From Blumeriella jaapii (lineage: Eukaryota; Ascomycota; Leotiomycetes; Helotiales; Drepanopezizaceae), in the NCBI GenBank assembly GCA_009599575.1, contig VWND01000003.1, positions 186,001 through 250,000 of the forward strand: DNA of 64,000 nucleotides, read 5' to 3'. Made by a program: the position numbers and the translations under genes. A model generated the notes under the pieces. It was not told the origin of the DNA. It saw only the letters and a program-made list of their open reading frames with translations, and made no database searches. How positions within the stretch are numbered: position 1 is the first letter of the stretch; every line of letters starts with the position of its first letter. Positions 1 to 10,364 of this stretch are shown here, piece after piece.

Positions 1-95
1 AACGACTATAAGAACAGTCGCTATATCAGTTTATCGATCAGAGAAACAGAAAGCGCTAAGCAGACTACGATCGAAAGTGCGCCGAATACAATAGC

Positions 96-1139
96 ATGAC
101 CGAAGCAGAAAGGGCCGCCGTTACGATTGGCAACCTTTCCGATAGGCTTCGATTAGTTAATTTAACTTTCGACGATTTGAAAAATAAAATCGATTATTTT
201 TTCAAAAACCATTTAAAAAAGCTTAAAAAATGGCAGGAATACGTTACTGCTTATTAGAAGTTGCTCGACTGAATCTTTTCAATTGTGAAAACCAGTTTGA
301 TAAACTTTGCAATTGCCCAATCGAAGATTAACGTTATTAATAATAAAAAAGCGTACGTTATTTTTTATATTGATTTGCAAAGAGATTTTTTGATAAATGG
401 AAGTATGCGTAAGGTTAAGGATTTATATTACGAAAGGAAGCAGAGGTCGCTTTAGGCTTTCGTTCGTATTCTGAAAAAAAATATTACCCCTGTACACTTT
501 TTCGTAGTTAGTTCCGTTAGATTTGACTACAGAAACACTTTTCGCAAAGCGTACAGCGGGAGGATGAATATGACCGAGTGGATAAAAAAATGGCAGACCG
601 CTTACAAAGCAGCTGTCGAATATAAGATTTCTGATATGGATGGCCGCTACGCTGCCACCGATTTTCTCGACGCAGTCGCCGCATATATTAATTTATAGTA
701 GGCGAACGGCAAAAAGGCTGAGTATTTGAAAAACGAACTTGCCGGCCTTCTTATAAAAAAGATTTCAATCGAATTGAGTTTTATAATCTTTTTTTTTAAA
801 AACAACCGAGGATTCGATAATTCAGGCCGAAAAGTCGGAGTTTTCGCCATTTTCCTTTTCGATTCTGAAAACAACGATACTTCGAAAGGTCGTGGAGAAG
901 GAGAAGAAAAAAGCAAAAAGGAAGGAGGAAAAGGGTATAACTGCTTATGCGACACTCTTAAAAAGCGCTATTTCTATTTTTTAATCGATTGTAGAAAGCT
1001 TTTGTACGCGATGAATAGTCGTCGTGAAGAAAAGACTTTTTCCAACTTTCTAAACAGGCAGAAAATCGCTGAAATGCGAAAGGAGCTGTTTTCCAATTAC
1101 AAAGAGGCTTTAAAAGCTCTGAATAAAAAAGGTATTTAA
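96..1139 (+). pseudogene. gag: Copia A gag remnant
   Basis: One reading frame runs from ATG at 96 to TAA at 1137-1139 with only a handful of internal stops (near 258, 276, 453 and the TAG TAG at 697-702). The Trp-rich stretch around 570-690 (TEWIKKWQTAYKAAVEY, then DFLDAVAAYI) has the look of the helical capsid domain of fungal copia Gag. The region near 940-1000 carries a Cys cluster (CLC, then C) where the zinc knuckle belongs, but the CCHC spacing is not intact. The ATG of the protease region follows directly in the same frame, so the TAA may be a mutated CAA and gag-pol may once have been a single polyprotein frame. Capsid assembly and RNA packaging are inferred from the family. Confidence 0.75.
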
Positions 1140-1694
1140 ATGGTCGCAATTAATAAAATCTTTAGAATCTTAATAACCAAGCCAAAACAGATTCTAAAGT
1201 CAATTTTCAAGAACGACCAGAAGGAATTCTTTACCGCAACTTTTTGTTTTCTTTGCTCTGATGCGATCAAAGAGTACTTCGGAATCAACGTTTTGGCTCT
1301 GAAGCCTGGTCAGTGTTACTTTTTGGACAAAAGTATTTTTTTTGACAACTGCTCTGGAATCCATTTGATGAACGACAAGAACCTTTTTATCGAAGGGTCT
1401 TATAAGAAGGTTGATAATCTTATTAACAGCGTTTATGCAGGCATACAAAGTCTTTTAATCGTCGGGAGAAAAAGTCGTTTGATAAAAGGGGCTTTTCGCA
1501 AAAAAAATAAGAAGCTTTGGGATATGATTTTTAACAACGTGGCGTTCGTTCCAAACTTTACTACTAATATTATTTCCGCTAGTTTTTTGGCTAAAAAAAA
1601 TTACTGGTTCCAAGGGTCGGACAATACTCTTCGTTCTGAGAGCTCTGAAAGCTTTATTTTGAAACGTTAATGTCAGACGATCGCCGATTTTTAT
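1140..1694 (+). pseudogene. Copia A aspartic protease region
   Basis: This continues the gag frame. FFDNCSGIHLMNDKNLF lies where copia proteases have an LDSGCSxHM-type active site; the catalytic Asp is kept but the Ser-Gly that follow it read Asn-Cys. Downstream NNVAFVPNFTTNIISASFL matches the conserved block of copia proteases that ends in NLLSVSxL. The protease would cleave the Gag-Pol polyprotein. One stop (TAA at about 1668) separates this region from the integrase part, still in the same frame. Confidence 0.8.
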
Positions 1695-2873
1695 ATGTTT
1701 AAATATATTAAAATCAATTGCTTTTTTTATTCGCATTTCCTACGTAATAATTTAAACTTTTTGAAACGTAATTCGTCCGGCCTGATAATTTATACAATTC
1801 CGAAACGTCGTACGCGCTATAAGTTCAAAAAAAGCAGCGTGTTTACGTACGATAAAAATAACAATGCGCGCTTGTGGCACCTTCGTTCGGGCTATTTGGA
1901 TAAAAACGCGCTCGAAAAGCTGGTCGAGAACACTCGTAGAGTAAAAATCAAAGGCTCAATCAGAGTGGAGTGCGAGGAGTGTGCTGTCACGTATTCAAAG
2001 CAGGTGATTTTAAGAGCAATATCAGAAAACAAATTTTTCAAGCTTTTTTTTCGCATCGGCTGGGACTTTTACGACTATTCCAAAAGTCGTAAAAAAGCTT
2101 ACAACGGCTCGACGTAGATGTTTCTGATAAAAGACGAATATAATAGAAAGATTTGGGCCTTCGCTATCAGGACGAGAGGTATAAAGGTCGTTCTGGACCG
2201 TTTTCAGACGTTCGACGCATAGGTGAAACGCTAATACAACTTTTCCATTTGCAAAATTCGACAAAATAACGAGTCGTCGGTAATTCCAAGGCAAAAAAAC
2301 ACTATTTCGAAGTACCAAAAATGGGCGGAGCGCGAGAGTATCGATTTGAAGTTAATTTCATTTTATATGCATCAGTCAAATGGCTCGATCGAACGAGCAG
2401 AAAGAAAAGTAATTAAACGTTCGATAAAAATAAGAATTGGGGCGGGATTTCCAACTTCCTTTTGGCCCGAAACGATAAAAGCAGTAGCGCATTTGTATAA
2501 TATATCGCCGCTTGCGAAAAGACAATTTAAATCTTTAAATAAAGTTTTGCACAGCTGATTTAGGTAATATTTCCGGTACTACGACCCTGCTATTGTGAAA
2601 GCGCGTACGGCCGATCTTAGACCAGATTGGAGCAAAATTTATGCGTACGAAGCTCGTGCGTATTTAATGATAAAGGATCGAAAGGCTATAAGACACAAAA
2701 GAGAATTTAAAATCCTTCCGAAAGGACACATCGGATATTTGGTTGAATATAGCGCTTCTAATATTTACAAAATCTGGATGCTTCAGCTGATGCGTATAAT
2801 TACAAGCCGAAACGTAATGTTTTTAACGAATCCAAGTTTTACTTTTCGGAGGCTGAAAGTCCAAGTCCTATGA
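1695..2873 (+). pseudogene. Copia A GAG-pre-integrase and integrase core
   Basis: The zinc-binding N-terminal domain is visible: LWHL at 1872-1883, then SGYL where a second His is expected, and Cys-x2-Cys (CEEC) at 1971-1982. The integrase core begins at IGWDFYDYSKS (first catalytic Asp about 2064). It ends with a HQSNGSIERAE motif whose Glu at 2391-2393 is the DDE glutamate. The part between them (2118-2345) is interrupted by stops. After the core, 2595-2830 matches the conserved copia segment between integrase and the linker (RPDWS, AYLMIKDRK, GHIGYLVEY). The enzyme would insert the cDNA into the host genome. Its frame is the same as gag and protease. Confidence 0.85.
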
Positions 2874-4080
2874 CTAAATTAAAGTTTCAGAAGACCGTGG
2901 AGTTTATCGAAGACGCGGAGGACGAAGAAGCTTAGAACGCTGAGTATTAGATATTAGCGGGCGGTTTTAATGGCGGCGCAGACCAGCAAAACTCGGTGTG
3001 CTGGAAGAGGGATAATACAAAGGAAGAGCCATTATTACAAAACAAGCAACTTTCAGACTTTACAAAAGGAAATGGAGATCCTTTTCCATCGGAGCCGCTA
3101 TTAGAACCAGGATCTATTTCAGGCCCTTTTGGTGGACCTCCAAGGCTTACGGTGGAGAAGAAGGACATTTCAATACTAATGGATTTAAACATTTCAGAAA
3201 AAGCCAAATCCTCGGGGGTGGAAGATCCAATGGAGGTCGAGGCGATCGAGCCTCCTTTTACGGTCGATTCAGACGTTCAGAGCTCGGAAGTAATAATCCT
3301 TTATAAAAGCTTTTTCGACAAAGCTATTACCGACCAGTTTTAATCTTTAAAACTAGTTATTAATCGGAAATATGCAAAGCATATCCGAAACATTTTGACC
3401 GACGCGATAAAAGCGTCAGAAAGTTATGGAAGTTTAAAAAAAAATAATAGACTAGCAAAGCTTATTATTGCAAAACAGGATAAAGCAGAGCAAAGCTTTA
3501 GGAGGTCTTTCGGCGCGGGCATAAAAATGGCCCTATACAAGGGAGCGCGTAATTCAATCCTTTAAATCATAATTAAAAGCTATCGCTCGGCAGATCAGGC
3601 GCCAGATCGATTTAAAATAAAACAGCTATCTGAACGATTGCTTTTGGAAGCTTTTCCAAAGCTGATTATTAAGAAGGAGGTACCATTTAAAAGGAGTAAA
3701 AAAAACAAATCGAAGTTTCCGATAAGCGATAGAAAGCAGCTGATTTTAAAAACTGCTAAACGAAATCGTATAAATTCCATTTTATATTGGCCGGATAGAC
3801 CGGAAGTGTACGCCACGGTATACGAAATCTTTTAATTAATGGCTCTATCTATCAAACAACAGATCGACGAATTCGTTTATACGTTTTGGACAGACGAGCC
3901 GATTCAGGTGGATGGAAAAGACTTTCAGGCTGTTTACGCAATAGTAGCGGCTTCGATGGAAAAAAAGTCGGTAAAAAACATTTAATTTTCCGACCAAAAA
4001 CAATATCGGGACAATCTTCCGAAGGCTTTAAGAAACTGGAACGAGTTGAAAAACCACCAGATGAAAAACAGTTTAAAAAA
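2850..4080 (+). pseudogene. Copia A integrase to reverse transcriptase linker
   Basis: Near 2845 the reading frame shifts by one base and stays mostly open to about 4080 with few stops (near 2935, 2950, 3341, 3565, 3833, 3984). It first encodes an acidic stretch (VEFIEDAEDEEA), then a Pro/Gly-rich stretch with SGPFGGPPRL at about 3115, then a Lys-rich part. The segment just before the reverse transcriptase (DNLPKALRNWNEL, near 4010-4050) resembles the usual copia motif preceding the RT. At roughly 400 residues the linker looks longer than is usual for copia. No enzymatic domain is recognisable in it. Confidence 0.65.
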
Positions 4081-4905
4081 GAAGCAAGGACCGAGATTAA
4101 GAATTTAAAAACCAGAAAGTGTTGGAAAATTGTTAAAAGGAATAAAATTATAAAGCTTATTCTATTTAAATAGATTTTTATATACAAAACGAACAGCTTA
4201 AGCGAGTTGCAACGGTGCAGATCGAAACTAATCGTAAGGAAAGATCTTCAAGACGAAGCTTTAATCTTTTTTATATACGCAGCTATATTCGCAGCCCGTT
4301 TTTTCCGAACGGTTATAACGCTGGCGGCTTATTTCGATCTGGAAGTTAAGCAATTCGATATAATTAATGCTTTCGTTAATGCAAAACGAAACTTCAGGAG
4401 TGAGCCAGTTACGTGCTATTTGCCTGATGGATTTAAACAACTAGGTATAATGATATAGCTAAACCGAGTTTTATATAAGTTAAGGGACTTTTCAGCTTTG
4501 TGGTACGGCGAATTTACTAACATTTTAAAAAAGCTGAAGCTCGAATTAATAGGCGAGGAGCCTTGTATATTCGCTAACGAAATGCGAAGCGTATACGTGG
4601 CGTTTTTCGACGATATTTAAGTTTTATATCACGCCTTTTATTCGTCAAAAGCCGACGAAATCATTTTCGGTCTGAAAAAAGCTTACGAGCTTATAAGTAT
4701 AAAAGATTTGGATTATTTTCTCGAAGTTCGTATTCTACGAAATAGACAAAAAAAAAAAATCTTTTTGTTCTACGACTCGTATATCGAGAAGATCGCTACG
4801 AAGTTTAATGTATGCAAAAAGCGCTTTTCAAGCACGCTTTTTCTAATCTGCGAATTTGTTAAAAACCCAAGCGTAGCCACGCCTTCGCAAATCAAAAAAT
4901 ATTAA
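4075..4905 (+). pseudogene. Copia A reverse transcriptase
   Basis: A third frame carries the RVT_2-type polymerase. Recognisable blocks are KLIVRKDLQD (about 4225), AAYFDLEVKQFDIINAFVNA (about 4336-4395), VTCYLPDGFKQ, and LNRVLYKLRDFSALWYGE. The YVDD-box equivalent is FFDDI, with both catalytic Asp codons retained at 4609-4614; TAA follows where the family has hydrophobic or Gln codons. YIEKIATKFNV lies near 4780. Stops at about 4456, 4618 and 4903 disable it. It would copy element RNA to cDNA. Confidence 0.88.
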
Positions 4906-5604
4906 AAAAAGGTCGGTTTAATTTTGTACACGACTATTATGCTTCGACCCGACGTGGCTTTCGCAGCTTTTCAGCTTTTTTACTTTTTTATCAACCCAAG
5001 TTTCCAATATTTCGAGGCAGCTAATTAAACGCTTCGATATTTTTATAGAACGAAGTTTTTAAAAATCGTTTACAATCGGGAAAAGCGGAAAAACCAATTA
5101 ATAGTTTTTACCGACGCTTTTTTCGCCGACGATTTAGAAATTCGGAAATCCTTTCAGAGGTATATCTTTTTTCTTTTCGAAGGTGCTATTTTATAAAAGG
5201 CTGTACGACAAAACACAGTCACCATTTTTTTCACTGAAGCGGAGCTATTTGCTTGTGTAGCGACCGTAAAAAAAATAATAGCATTTTAACGTTTTTTCAA
5301 AAAGCTTCGATTCGACGTTGTTCCTGAATGAAACGTATATTGCGATAACTAGCAAACGATTAGACTAATTATAAAGAACAAAAAAAGAATTTCTACGAAG
5401 CTTCGCTACGTCGATATAAGTAATATATGAATTCGCTAAAAGTATTAAAATAAAAAGTTTAAAATCATATACTTTTTAATAAATAAAATGCACGCAAACG
5501 GTTTTATTAAAAATCTAACCCGATAAAAGTACGAAAGTTTCGTTAAACTTTTTAATCTACGGGATTCTCGGAGCTTTGTCGAAAAGCTCGACCAATCGAG
5601 CTGA
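4906..5604 (+). pseudogene. Copia A RNase H and pol C-terminus
   Basis: This runs in the same frame as the reverse transcriptase. The RNase H carboxylates are all visible: FTDA (Asp about 5113), TEAEL (Glu about 5235) and VYCDN (Asp about 5343). In the last case the following Gln codon has become TAG, a textbook RIP change. The conserved tail KYESFVKLFNLRDSRSFVEK lies at 5527-5586. The frame ends at TGA 5602-5604; if that TGA is a mutated sense codon it would run on to TAG at 5665-5667. The tail meets the antisense frame described next head-on. Confidence 0.85.
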
Positions 5605-5630
5605 AAAGCTTGTATTTTACAGGCGTACAC

Positions 5631-6965
5631 TTATTTAAACAAATTTTTATTAAAACTTAAAACATAGCAAAAACCACTTTTTAAACAAAGGAAATCCGAA
5701 TCTTTCGCAAACCCAGAAACCTAAAACCAGACCGTTTAGCTTTGCAAAAGATCAAAAATATGACTCGCCAAAACAACAATCCGCGTCCGACGCTTCGCGA
5801 CAGTTAAACCTGGAATAAACCCTTCGATAGCTTTTTTAAGAACAGCTGCCGCCGGCTGTGCAGCCGAAATATTCTTTTTTTTTTGCGGAATTCCACCAGG
5901 CTAAGAATTAAAAACGTTTGGCAGAAGGGTCGCCGCGAGATTTCCTTTTGGATTTTCAGAAACGGAAGTATTTTCTGATGGGTCGTGGCCAGGCCCTATT
6001 CCGCCAGCACGTGGAGCAAGGGTAGGAGTTTCCATTCGAGGAGCAGGAGCAGAAGTCTGAGGAATCCTACGAGCCGCGGCGAGCTTCGCGTTAGTAATAC
6101 GCTTTGTGTTTATTAGTTTTGCTCCTGAGTTACGATCGATTTGGAGGTTTATTTTTTTATACTTTTAAAGCCGTTTTAACCGTGGGGTAGAAAATAACCG
6201 TTATATCCTAGGAATCGATTAGCAGGGACGACAGAGTTTTTCGATAAAACTGACCGTTTTAATAATCTTATTAATCCGAATTTTAAAAACGAAAGACTAC
6301 GCAGTCAAAACGTTCGCGTCGGCCGGAATGCACGACGTGCTGGTTGCGTAGTACCGATAGCAACGAGCTTTAGCTAAATTCGACAGGCAATCGTAGTCTA
6401 GGTTTTTAATTGCTTCGCGAGCAATATAAGTTATATAAGAAATAGGATTGGGAGGCTTAGGAATGGCAGGCTTTCTGGCTTTAGTGCGAGCGCGTTTTAA
6501 AAAACGATTATCGTCGTTATTCCCACCTTCAATCCTTTCGCTTTGGTGACCTCCGGGCGCTTCCTTTCCAGGGGCGCCAGTATTCTGCCCTTCTTTTCCG
6601 AAAATGCCACCAGAATCGAAACCATCGCCAATAGCTTTTCCACCGCCAGCAGCGTTTCCTCCACCTCCAGGCGCCATATCGGCATTTTCGAGGCTAGGCA
6701 AATATAGATTTCCGAGAAAACCGTTTAAAAACGAAACATCGAAAAGGTCGCCTTTTTCGAAAAGGTTAAAAAAAAACGAATTAGCCGAAAAGGCCGATTG
6801 ATTGCGCAAAATAGACTTCGCAAAACTTCGATTACGCAAACGCCGAAGATTGGGAGTCCGAGAAGCTGGGCCAATTGGTCGCGTGGAACCACGCGGACGA
6901 CCTTTTTTGAGTATAGGAGAGGCTATATCGATGTTTTTGATTAAAATAGTAGAGCCTGAATCCAT
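5631..6965 (-). pseudogene. Antisense ORF inside copia A, Pro/Ala/Gly-rich, AT-hook-like motif
   Basis: A single minus-strand frame of 445 codons starts at ATG 6963-6965 and ends at TAA 5631-5633. Its 223-codon first part (6297-6965) is open; the rest stays in the same frame with seven TAA/TAG codons in total, first at 6297-6299, as expected if Gln or Trp codons were hit by RIP. The N-terminus has KKGRPRGSTRP, an AT-hook-like DNA-binding motif. A low-complexity Gly/Ala stretch (APGGGGNAAGGGKAIGDGF) follows, and a Pro-rich stretch (SAPAPRMETPTLAPRAGGI) lies near 6030. I do not recognise a family. It sits between pol and the 3' LTR, convergent with pol. It could be an element-encoded antisense ORF or a captured host fragment. 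Confidence 0.55.
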
Positions 6966-7183
6966 TAAAAAACTGATAGAAAAATAAAGAATTTAAGGTT
7001 TTCATAAGCGACGAAACCTTTATTTAAGCTGAATTGGTTTTATTTACGCTTCGCAACGATAAAAAATATAAACAAGCCATATGAATATTGCAATATCGCG
7101 TTACGGCCGTATTCGGACGACAAAAGGACCTTTCCGCGCTTTGAAAATAGCTGATCACCGGATTGGCAATTAGCTAGAAGGTG
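6966..7183. other. Copia A sequence between antisense ORF and 3' LTR
   Basis: No reading frame is supported here. The last bases before the LTR (7175-7183, AGAAGGTG core) are purine-rich and could be the polypurine tract that primes plus-strand synthesis, which places the LTR start at 7184. The stretch would also hold the promoter and leader of the antisense frame if that frame was expressed. Confidence 0.45.
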
Positions 7184-7483
7184 TGTTGCGCTATATTTAC
7201 ATTTTTTTATTATTTTTTATTTTTTTTGTTCCAGATTTATTCTTTTTGTACGCTTTTAGTAGTTAGATATTTCTGGAGCTCGGAAAAGCTCGTAGTCACG
7301 TGATAACGAGCCTTCTCGGAAACTAGTTTTTCCGAGCGACTGACTAAGCGAGCCCGAACCTTTCGTTTTCTGCGGAAAGCTCGCCAGTCAGACTTAGAAT
7401 AATACAAGTAATATCTTACTATATAATTCATTCGTCCCAGCCTCCGGTGAGGGTTCCTCCCGACTATTCGGCTATGCACGACA
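7184..7483 (+). repeat. 3' LTR of copia A
   Basis: It starts TGTTGCGC after a purine-rich tract and ends CACGACA just where B-family sequence resumes, giving TGT...ACA ends and about 300 bp. It is far more GC-balanced than the flanks and includes a CACGTG palindrome near 7297. The 5' partner is outside the window, so the boundaries rest on the terminal bases and on the junction with B1 rather than on a pairwise match. Confidence 0.7.
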
Positions 7484-8205
7484 TTTTTTCGTTCGGTATA
7501 AAAATGCCGTATTTAGCGATATTTAATTTTTTGCTTTAAAAAAAAGTCAAATTTAAAGTTTCGCAGCCGATTAAAACTTTTTTTAGCGATTATATAACGT
7601 CGTCGACCAGTTTACAAATAGCTGTAAAAAAGCTTGTAAATTTGCGGGCCTTTGGATTGTTAGCTTTCAAAGCTTGCGTTTTGAAAATGTAAGCGTTTAG
7701 TATCCAGACTTTTTTTTTCGTAAAAGTAATAGTTTCGAAAAAGCGAGCGAAGTGCCGAAATAAAATAATACCGATAATTTTACTAAAAACGTATTTTTGA
7801 ATATTTTTTTTTCGTTGATTTAGCAAAAAGCGCAAAATCCGGTTTGTTATTTTTTTTTTATTATTTCGAGTTTTTTTTGCTTCGGCGAAAGTTTTTAAAG
7901 CGTTATCGTAGTTTAGCAGAAATTTGTCGTAATTAAAGTTTTTGCGAACGAATTTAATTTTAACGAAGTTTTTGTAATCGAATAAAAATTCGTTAACGTT
8001 TTTAATTATTATATCGAATTATTTTATAAATATTTTTACGAAAGCTGCTTATTAATTTAAAATAGCGGTATTATATATTTGTTTAAATTCGTAAAAGTTG
8101 CGTATAATAATTCCGTTTTAAAATAAATTAAAAATAAGCTTGCTAGGTTTGGCAACGCTTTGCTTAGGAAACGATATAATATCGATAGGTTCGTTAATTA
8201 AAAAA
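7484..8205 (-). pseudogene. B1 accessory ORF, N-terminal fragment
   Basis: This minus-strand fragment has an 81-codon open stretch at 7590-7835 (begins MRFLLNQRKKNIQKY, then VWILNAYIFKTQALKANNP) and upstream in-frame sequence with KAFAEAKKxRNNKK-type charged helices. It corresponds to 39690-40420 of B2, 57040-57750 of B3 and 60750-61470 of B5. The protein is Lys/Asn-rich and not recognised. The copia insertion at 7483/7484 removes the remainder to a position outside the window. Confidence 0.6.
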
Positions 8206-8775
8206 GTGTGTTATATTTATTAAAAAATAAATAAAAAAAAGTACGGAAATTATAAAATATTTATATTTAAAAGTTACGGAAATTCGCATACTGTTTTTTT
8301 AATAAATTATAATTGTTTAGATAAGCATTTGTTCAAAACAACGAAAAAAGTAAATAATACAGAAAGCAGTAAATAATAAAATGCATAAAGGATAGTATTT
8401 GTAAAATGTGCGAGCGGTATAAATGTATCAAATATGCGGCTTAAATATGTACAAAGCTTTTGTTTTGGTAAACAAAAGTACAGTTAAACAAAAAAGAATA
8501 TAGTAGGTGTTTTAAATAATATAGAAAAAAGGTTTTAAGAATAAACAGTGTGTATAAAACAGAATTAGGTTGTATACAAGCAAGCAAAATAAGAATAATA
8601 GAATAGTATATAATAAAAAGGAAAAACAAATATAATAAAAAGGAAAACAACGGATAATAAGAATAGTAGAACAGTTAATAAATAATCTTGTATGCATTTT
8701 AATAAAAACAGTAGAACAGTTAGTGAATAATCTTGTATACACTTTTTTTTTTTTCGGTTATAGGTGGAATTACGA
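8206..8775. other. B1 spacer between integrase and accessory ORF, AT-rich with short tandem repeat
   Basis: The stretch is extremely AT-rich with no supportable gene. The small hydrophobic frames in it are low-complexity translations of AAATAATA-type sequence. Between about 8664 and 8745 a unit of about 45 bp containing AGTAGAACAGTTA and AATAATCTTGTAT occurs twice in tandem. The corresponding spacers are at 39126-39690, 56493-57040 and 61475-62130. Confidence 0.6.
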
Positions 8776-10265
8776 TTTAAATTGTGGTTTCAGCAGCGGG
8801 GTTATCGTTCGGCTGTTTCCAGACTTTTCCAGAGGGTTTTTCTTTTTCAGGAGTATAATCGCTTTGGTCGGAGTCGTCGTCGGATTCGCTGAAATCGAAG
8901 TCGCTATTTGAATTAAAATCTAAAAAGTAAATTTGCTGATTTTTTTTGTAAAATCGTTTTAACCGGTTGGCGGCGAACGTTTTTTTTAGTTTCGTTTTAT
9001 CGAATTTTGTAAGCTTGTAATAGCTTTTATTTAATTCGGCTTCGTATATTTCGTAAAATCCGAGCTATTTATAATTAAGTTTAATATCGGCCGATTTATC
9101 GATAACGCGCTGAACGTCGTAAATTAAAATCAGATTTCTTTTTTTAATTAGCGTTTTTTTTAGGATTTTGGTTTTATTCCAGACTTTTTTAGCTGCTTTT
9201 TTATATTTTTTTTTTTTTTAAATTATTTTTTTTATATTTATATCGCGGTAGTTTAATTATTTAAATTTTATTATTAATAGGTTAGTTTTCGTTTTTATTT
9301 TAATTACGTTATAAAACTTTTATATAAGCCATTTTATTTTCAAAAGCAGTCGAGCGTTTTTGCCGTATTAAATAAAAAATAGAATTATTCTAATAAGGGC
9401 GTATATATATATGCGTATAGCAAAAAGCATTTTCGAGAATTTCCGCGATTAACGTTTATAGTTTTTTCGAATAGTTTTTGAAAGGCCGTTAAAAATATTT
9501 TTATAATTTCGTTTTACGAATCCGTTATTTTTCGAATTATAAACTAAGATTTAAATGCGTTGGATCCCGTATTTTTTTGTAAAAGTTTCGATAACGCTTT
9601 TGTTTTCGGATTTATCGTCGACATTTAATTTGCTAAATAAATTATATCGATATATAAACGTTTTTTTAAAAAAAGATTGTTATAATTTCGAAAATAGCGT
9701 TTCGGAAAAGTCGCTTTTCAGGCTATTTAAATAAATCGTTAATAACGAATACAAAATATATATAATCGCGATCGGTGATTAATACGCGTGTAACGTCGAA
9801 ATTAACTTTTTTTCAGATTTTAAAAAACTACGTCGGATATAATAAGTTTTTTTTTCGGCCAAGCTTTCGTTTTTAGCAAGAAATGCAGCTTTTAACGAAA
9901 GCTTTGCAATTTTCGAAATATTTTTTTTATTAAAAATCGTTTTTAATTCGGTAATAAATAGTTTTAGTTTTTTTATAAAACATTTTTTCGTAGACTTTTT
10001 TTATAATTTGAAATTTATCAGTTTTGTTATTTATTATTAAGCGTTTTTAATATATATTATTTTTTATTTTATATAATTTTCTATCGGCTAAAATATAATC
10101 GAAAGCCTGGTTTTTAAATAATTTGAATTAATAATTTAATATATTAAATAATTTAAATAAAATGATTAAATAATATGCGATTAAATAAAAGTTTTCGGTT
10201 TCGTAATTATCGATTAAAAATTTATTTTCGTCGTTAATCGGCTTATTTCGATCGTTTTCGATTAA
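8776..10265 (-). pseudogene. B1 integrase with C-terminal domain
   Basis: This is the minus-strand counterpart of the B2 integrase (37680-39125). The C-terminal end at about 8930-9150 encodes the SH3-like segment whose cleaner copy in B3 reads RAINKSADIKLNYKWLGFYE. An acidic Asp/Ser-rich tail lies at about 8840-8920. The core (9200-10000) is broken by many TAA/TAG codons, so only blocks can be aligned by eye. It would catalyse cDNA insertion. The family assignment comes from B2/B3. Confidence 0.65.
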
Positions 10266-10364
10266 ATTTATTCGCGGTGCTAGCCGAAATAATAACGCGA
10301 ATGTTTTTTCGGCCCGAAAATTAATGTTTTTTATTCGCGGTGCCAGCCGAAATAGCAACGCGAA
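10128..10364 (-). pseudogene. B1 linker between RNase H and integrase with doubled hairpin
   Basis: A 76-codon open frame (10128-10358) encodes the peptide FALLFRLAPRI, preceded by a nearly identical LLFRLAPRI, then KPINDENKFLIDNYETENF, the typical region between RNase H and the integrase zinc domain. The two peptide repeats are translations of two palindromic DNA repeats at 10271-10302 and 10334-10364. Confidence 0.7.
10271..10364. repeat. Doubled hairpin repeat, B1 RNase H-integrase linker
   Basis: Units 10271-10302 and 10334-10364, spaced exactly as in B2, B3 and B5. The second unit (TTCGCGGTGCCAGCCG / AAATAGCAACGCGAA) is the least degraded of the window. Confidence 0.75.

Larger units (their letters stand above)
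1..7483 (+). mobile_element. Copia element A, Ty1/copia LTR retrotransposon, 5' LTR outside window
   Basis: Domains run in Ty1/copia order on the + strand: gag, protease, GAG-pre-integrase, integrase, reverse transcriptase, RNase H. An unusual antisense frame follows, then a 3' LTR. The 5' LTR lies left of position 1. On the right the element ends at 7483, where sequence identical in kind to the B-family accessory ORF resumes (compare 60765 onward), so A is inserted in B1. It is the least AT-biased element of the window and the innermost of its nest, consistent with being the youngest. It is nevertheless dead: in-frame stops and two reading-frame changes interrupt gag-pol. Confidence 0.9.

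Noticed and set aside
2947..3207. Minus-strand 86-codon Gly/Pro/Ser-rich frame in the copia linker
   Set aside because: The sense frame at the same place continues pol in phase with flanking blocks; the antisense composition mirrors it.
6297..6965. AT-hook frame as an ordinary host transcription factor gene
   Set aside because: It lies inside copia A between pol and the 3' LTR, with no separate insertion boundaries visible and the RIP-type stops of the element. Host capture remains possible but a free-standing gene is not supported.
8441..8742. Small Phe/Leu/Tyr-rich frames in the B1 spacer, and similar at 61701-61973
   Set aside because: Low-complexity translation of AT-rich tandem repeats, not conserved as protein between copies.
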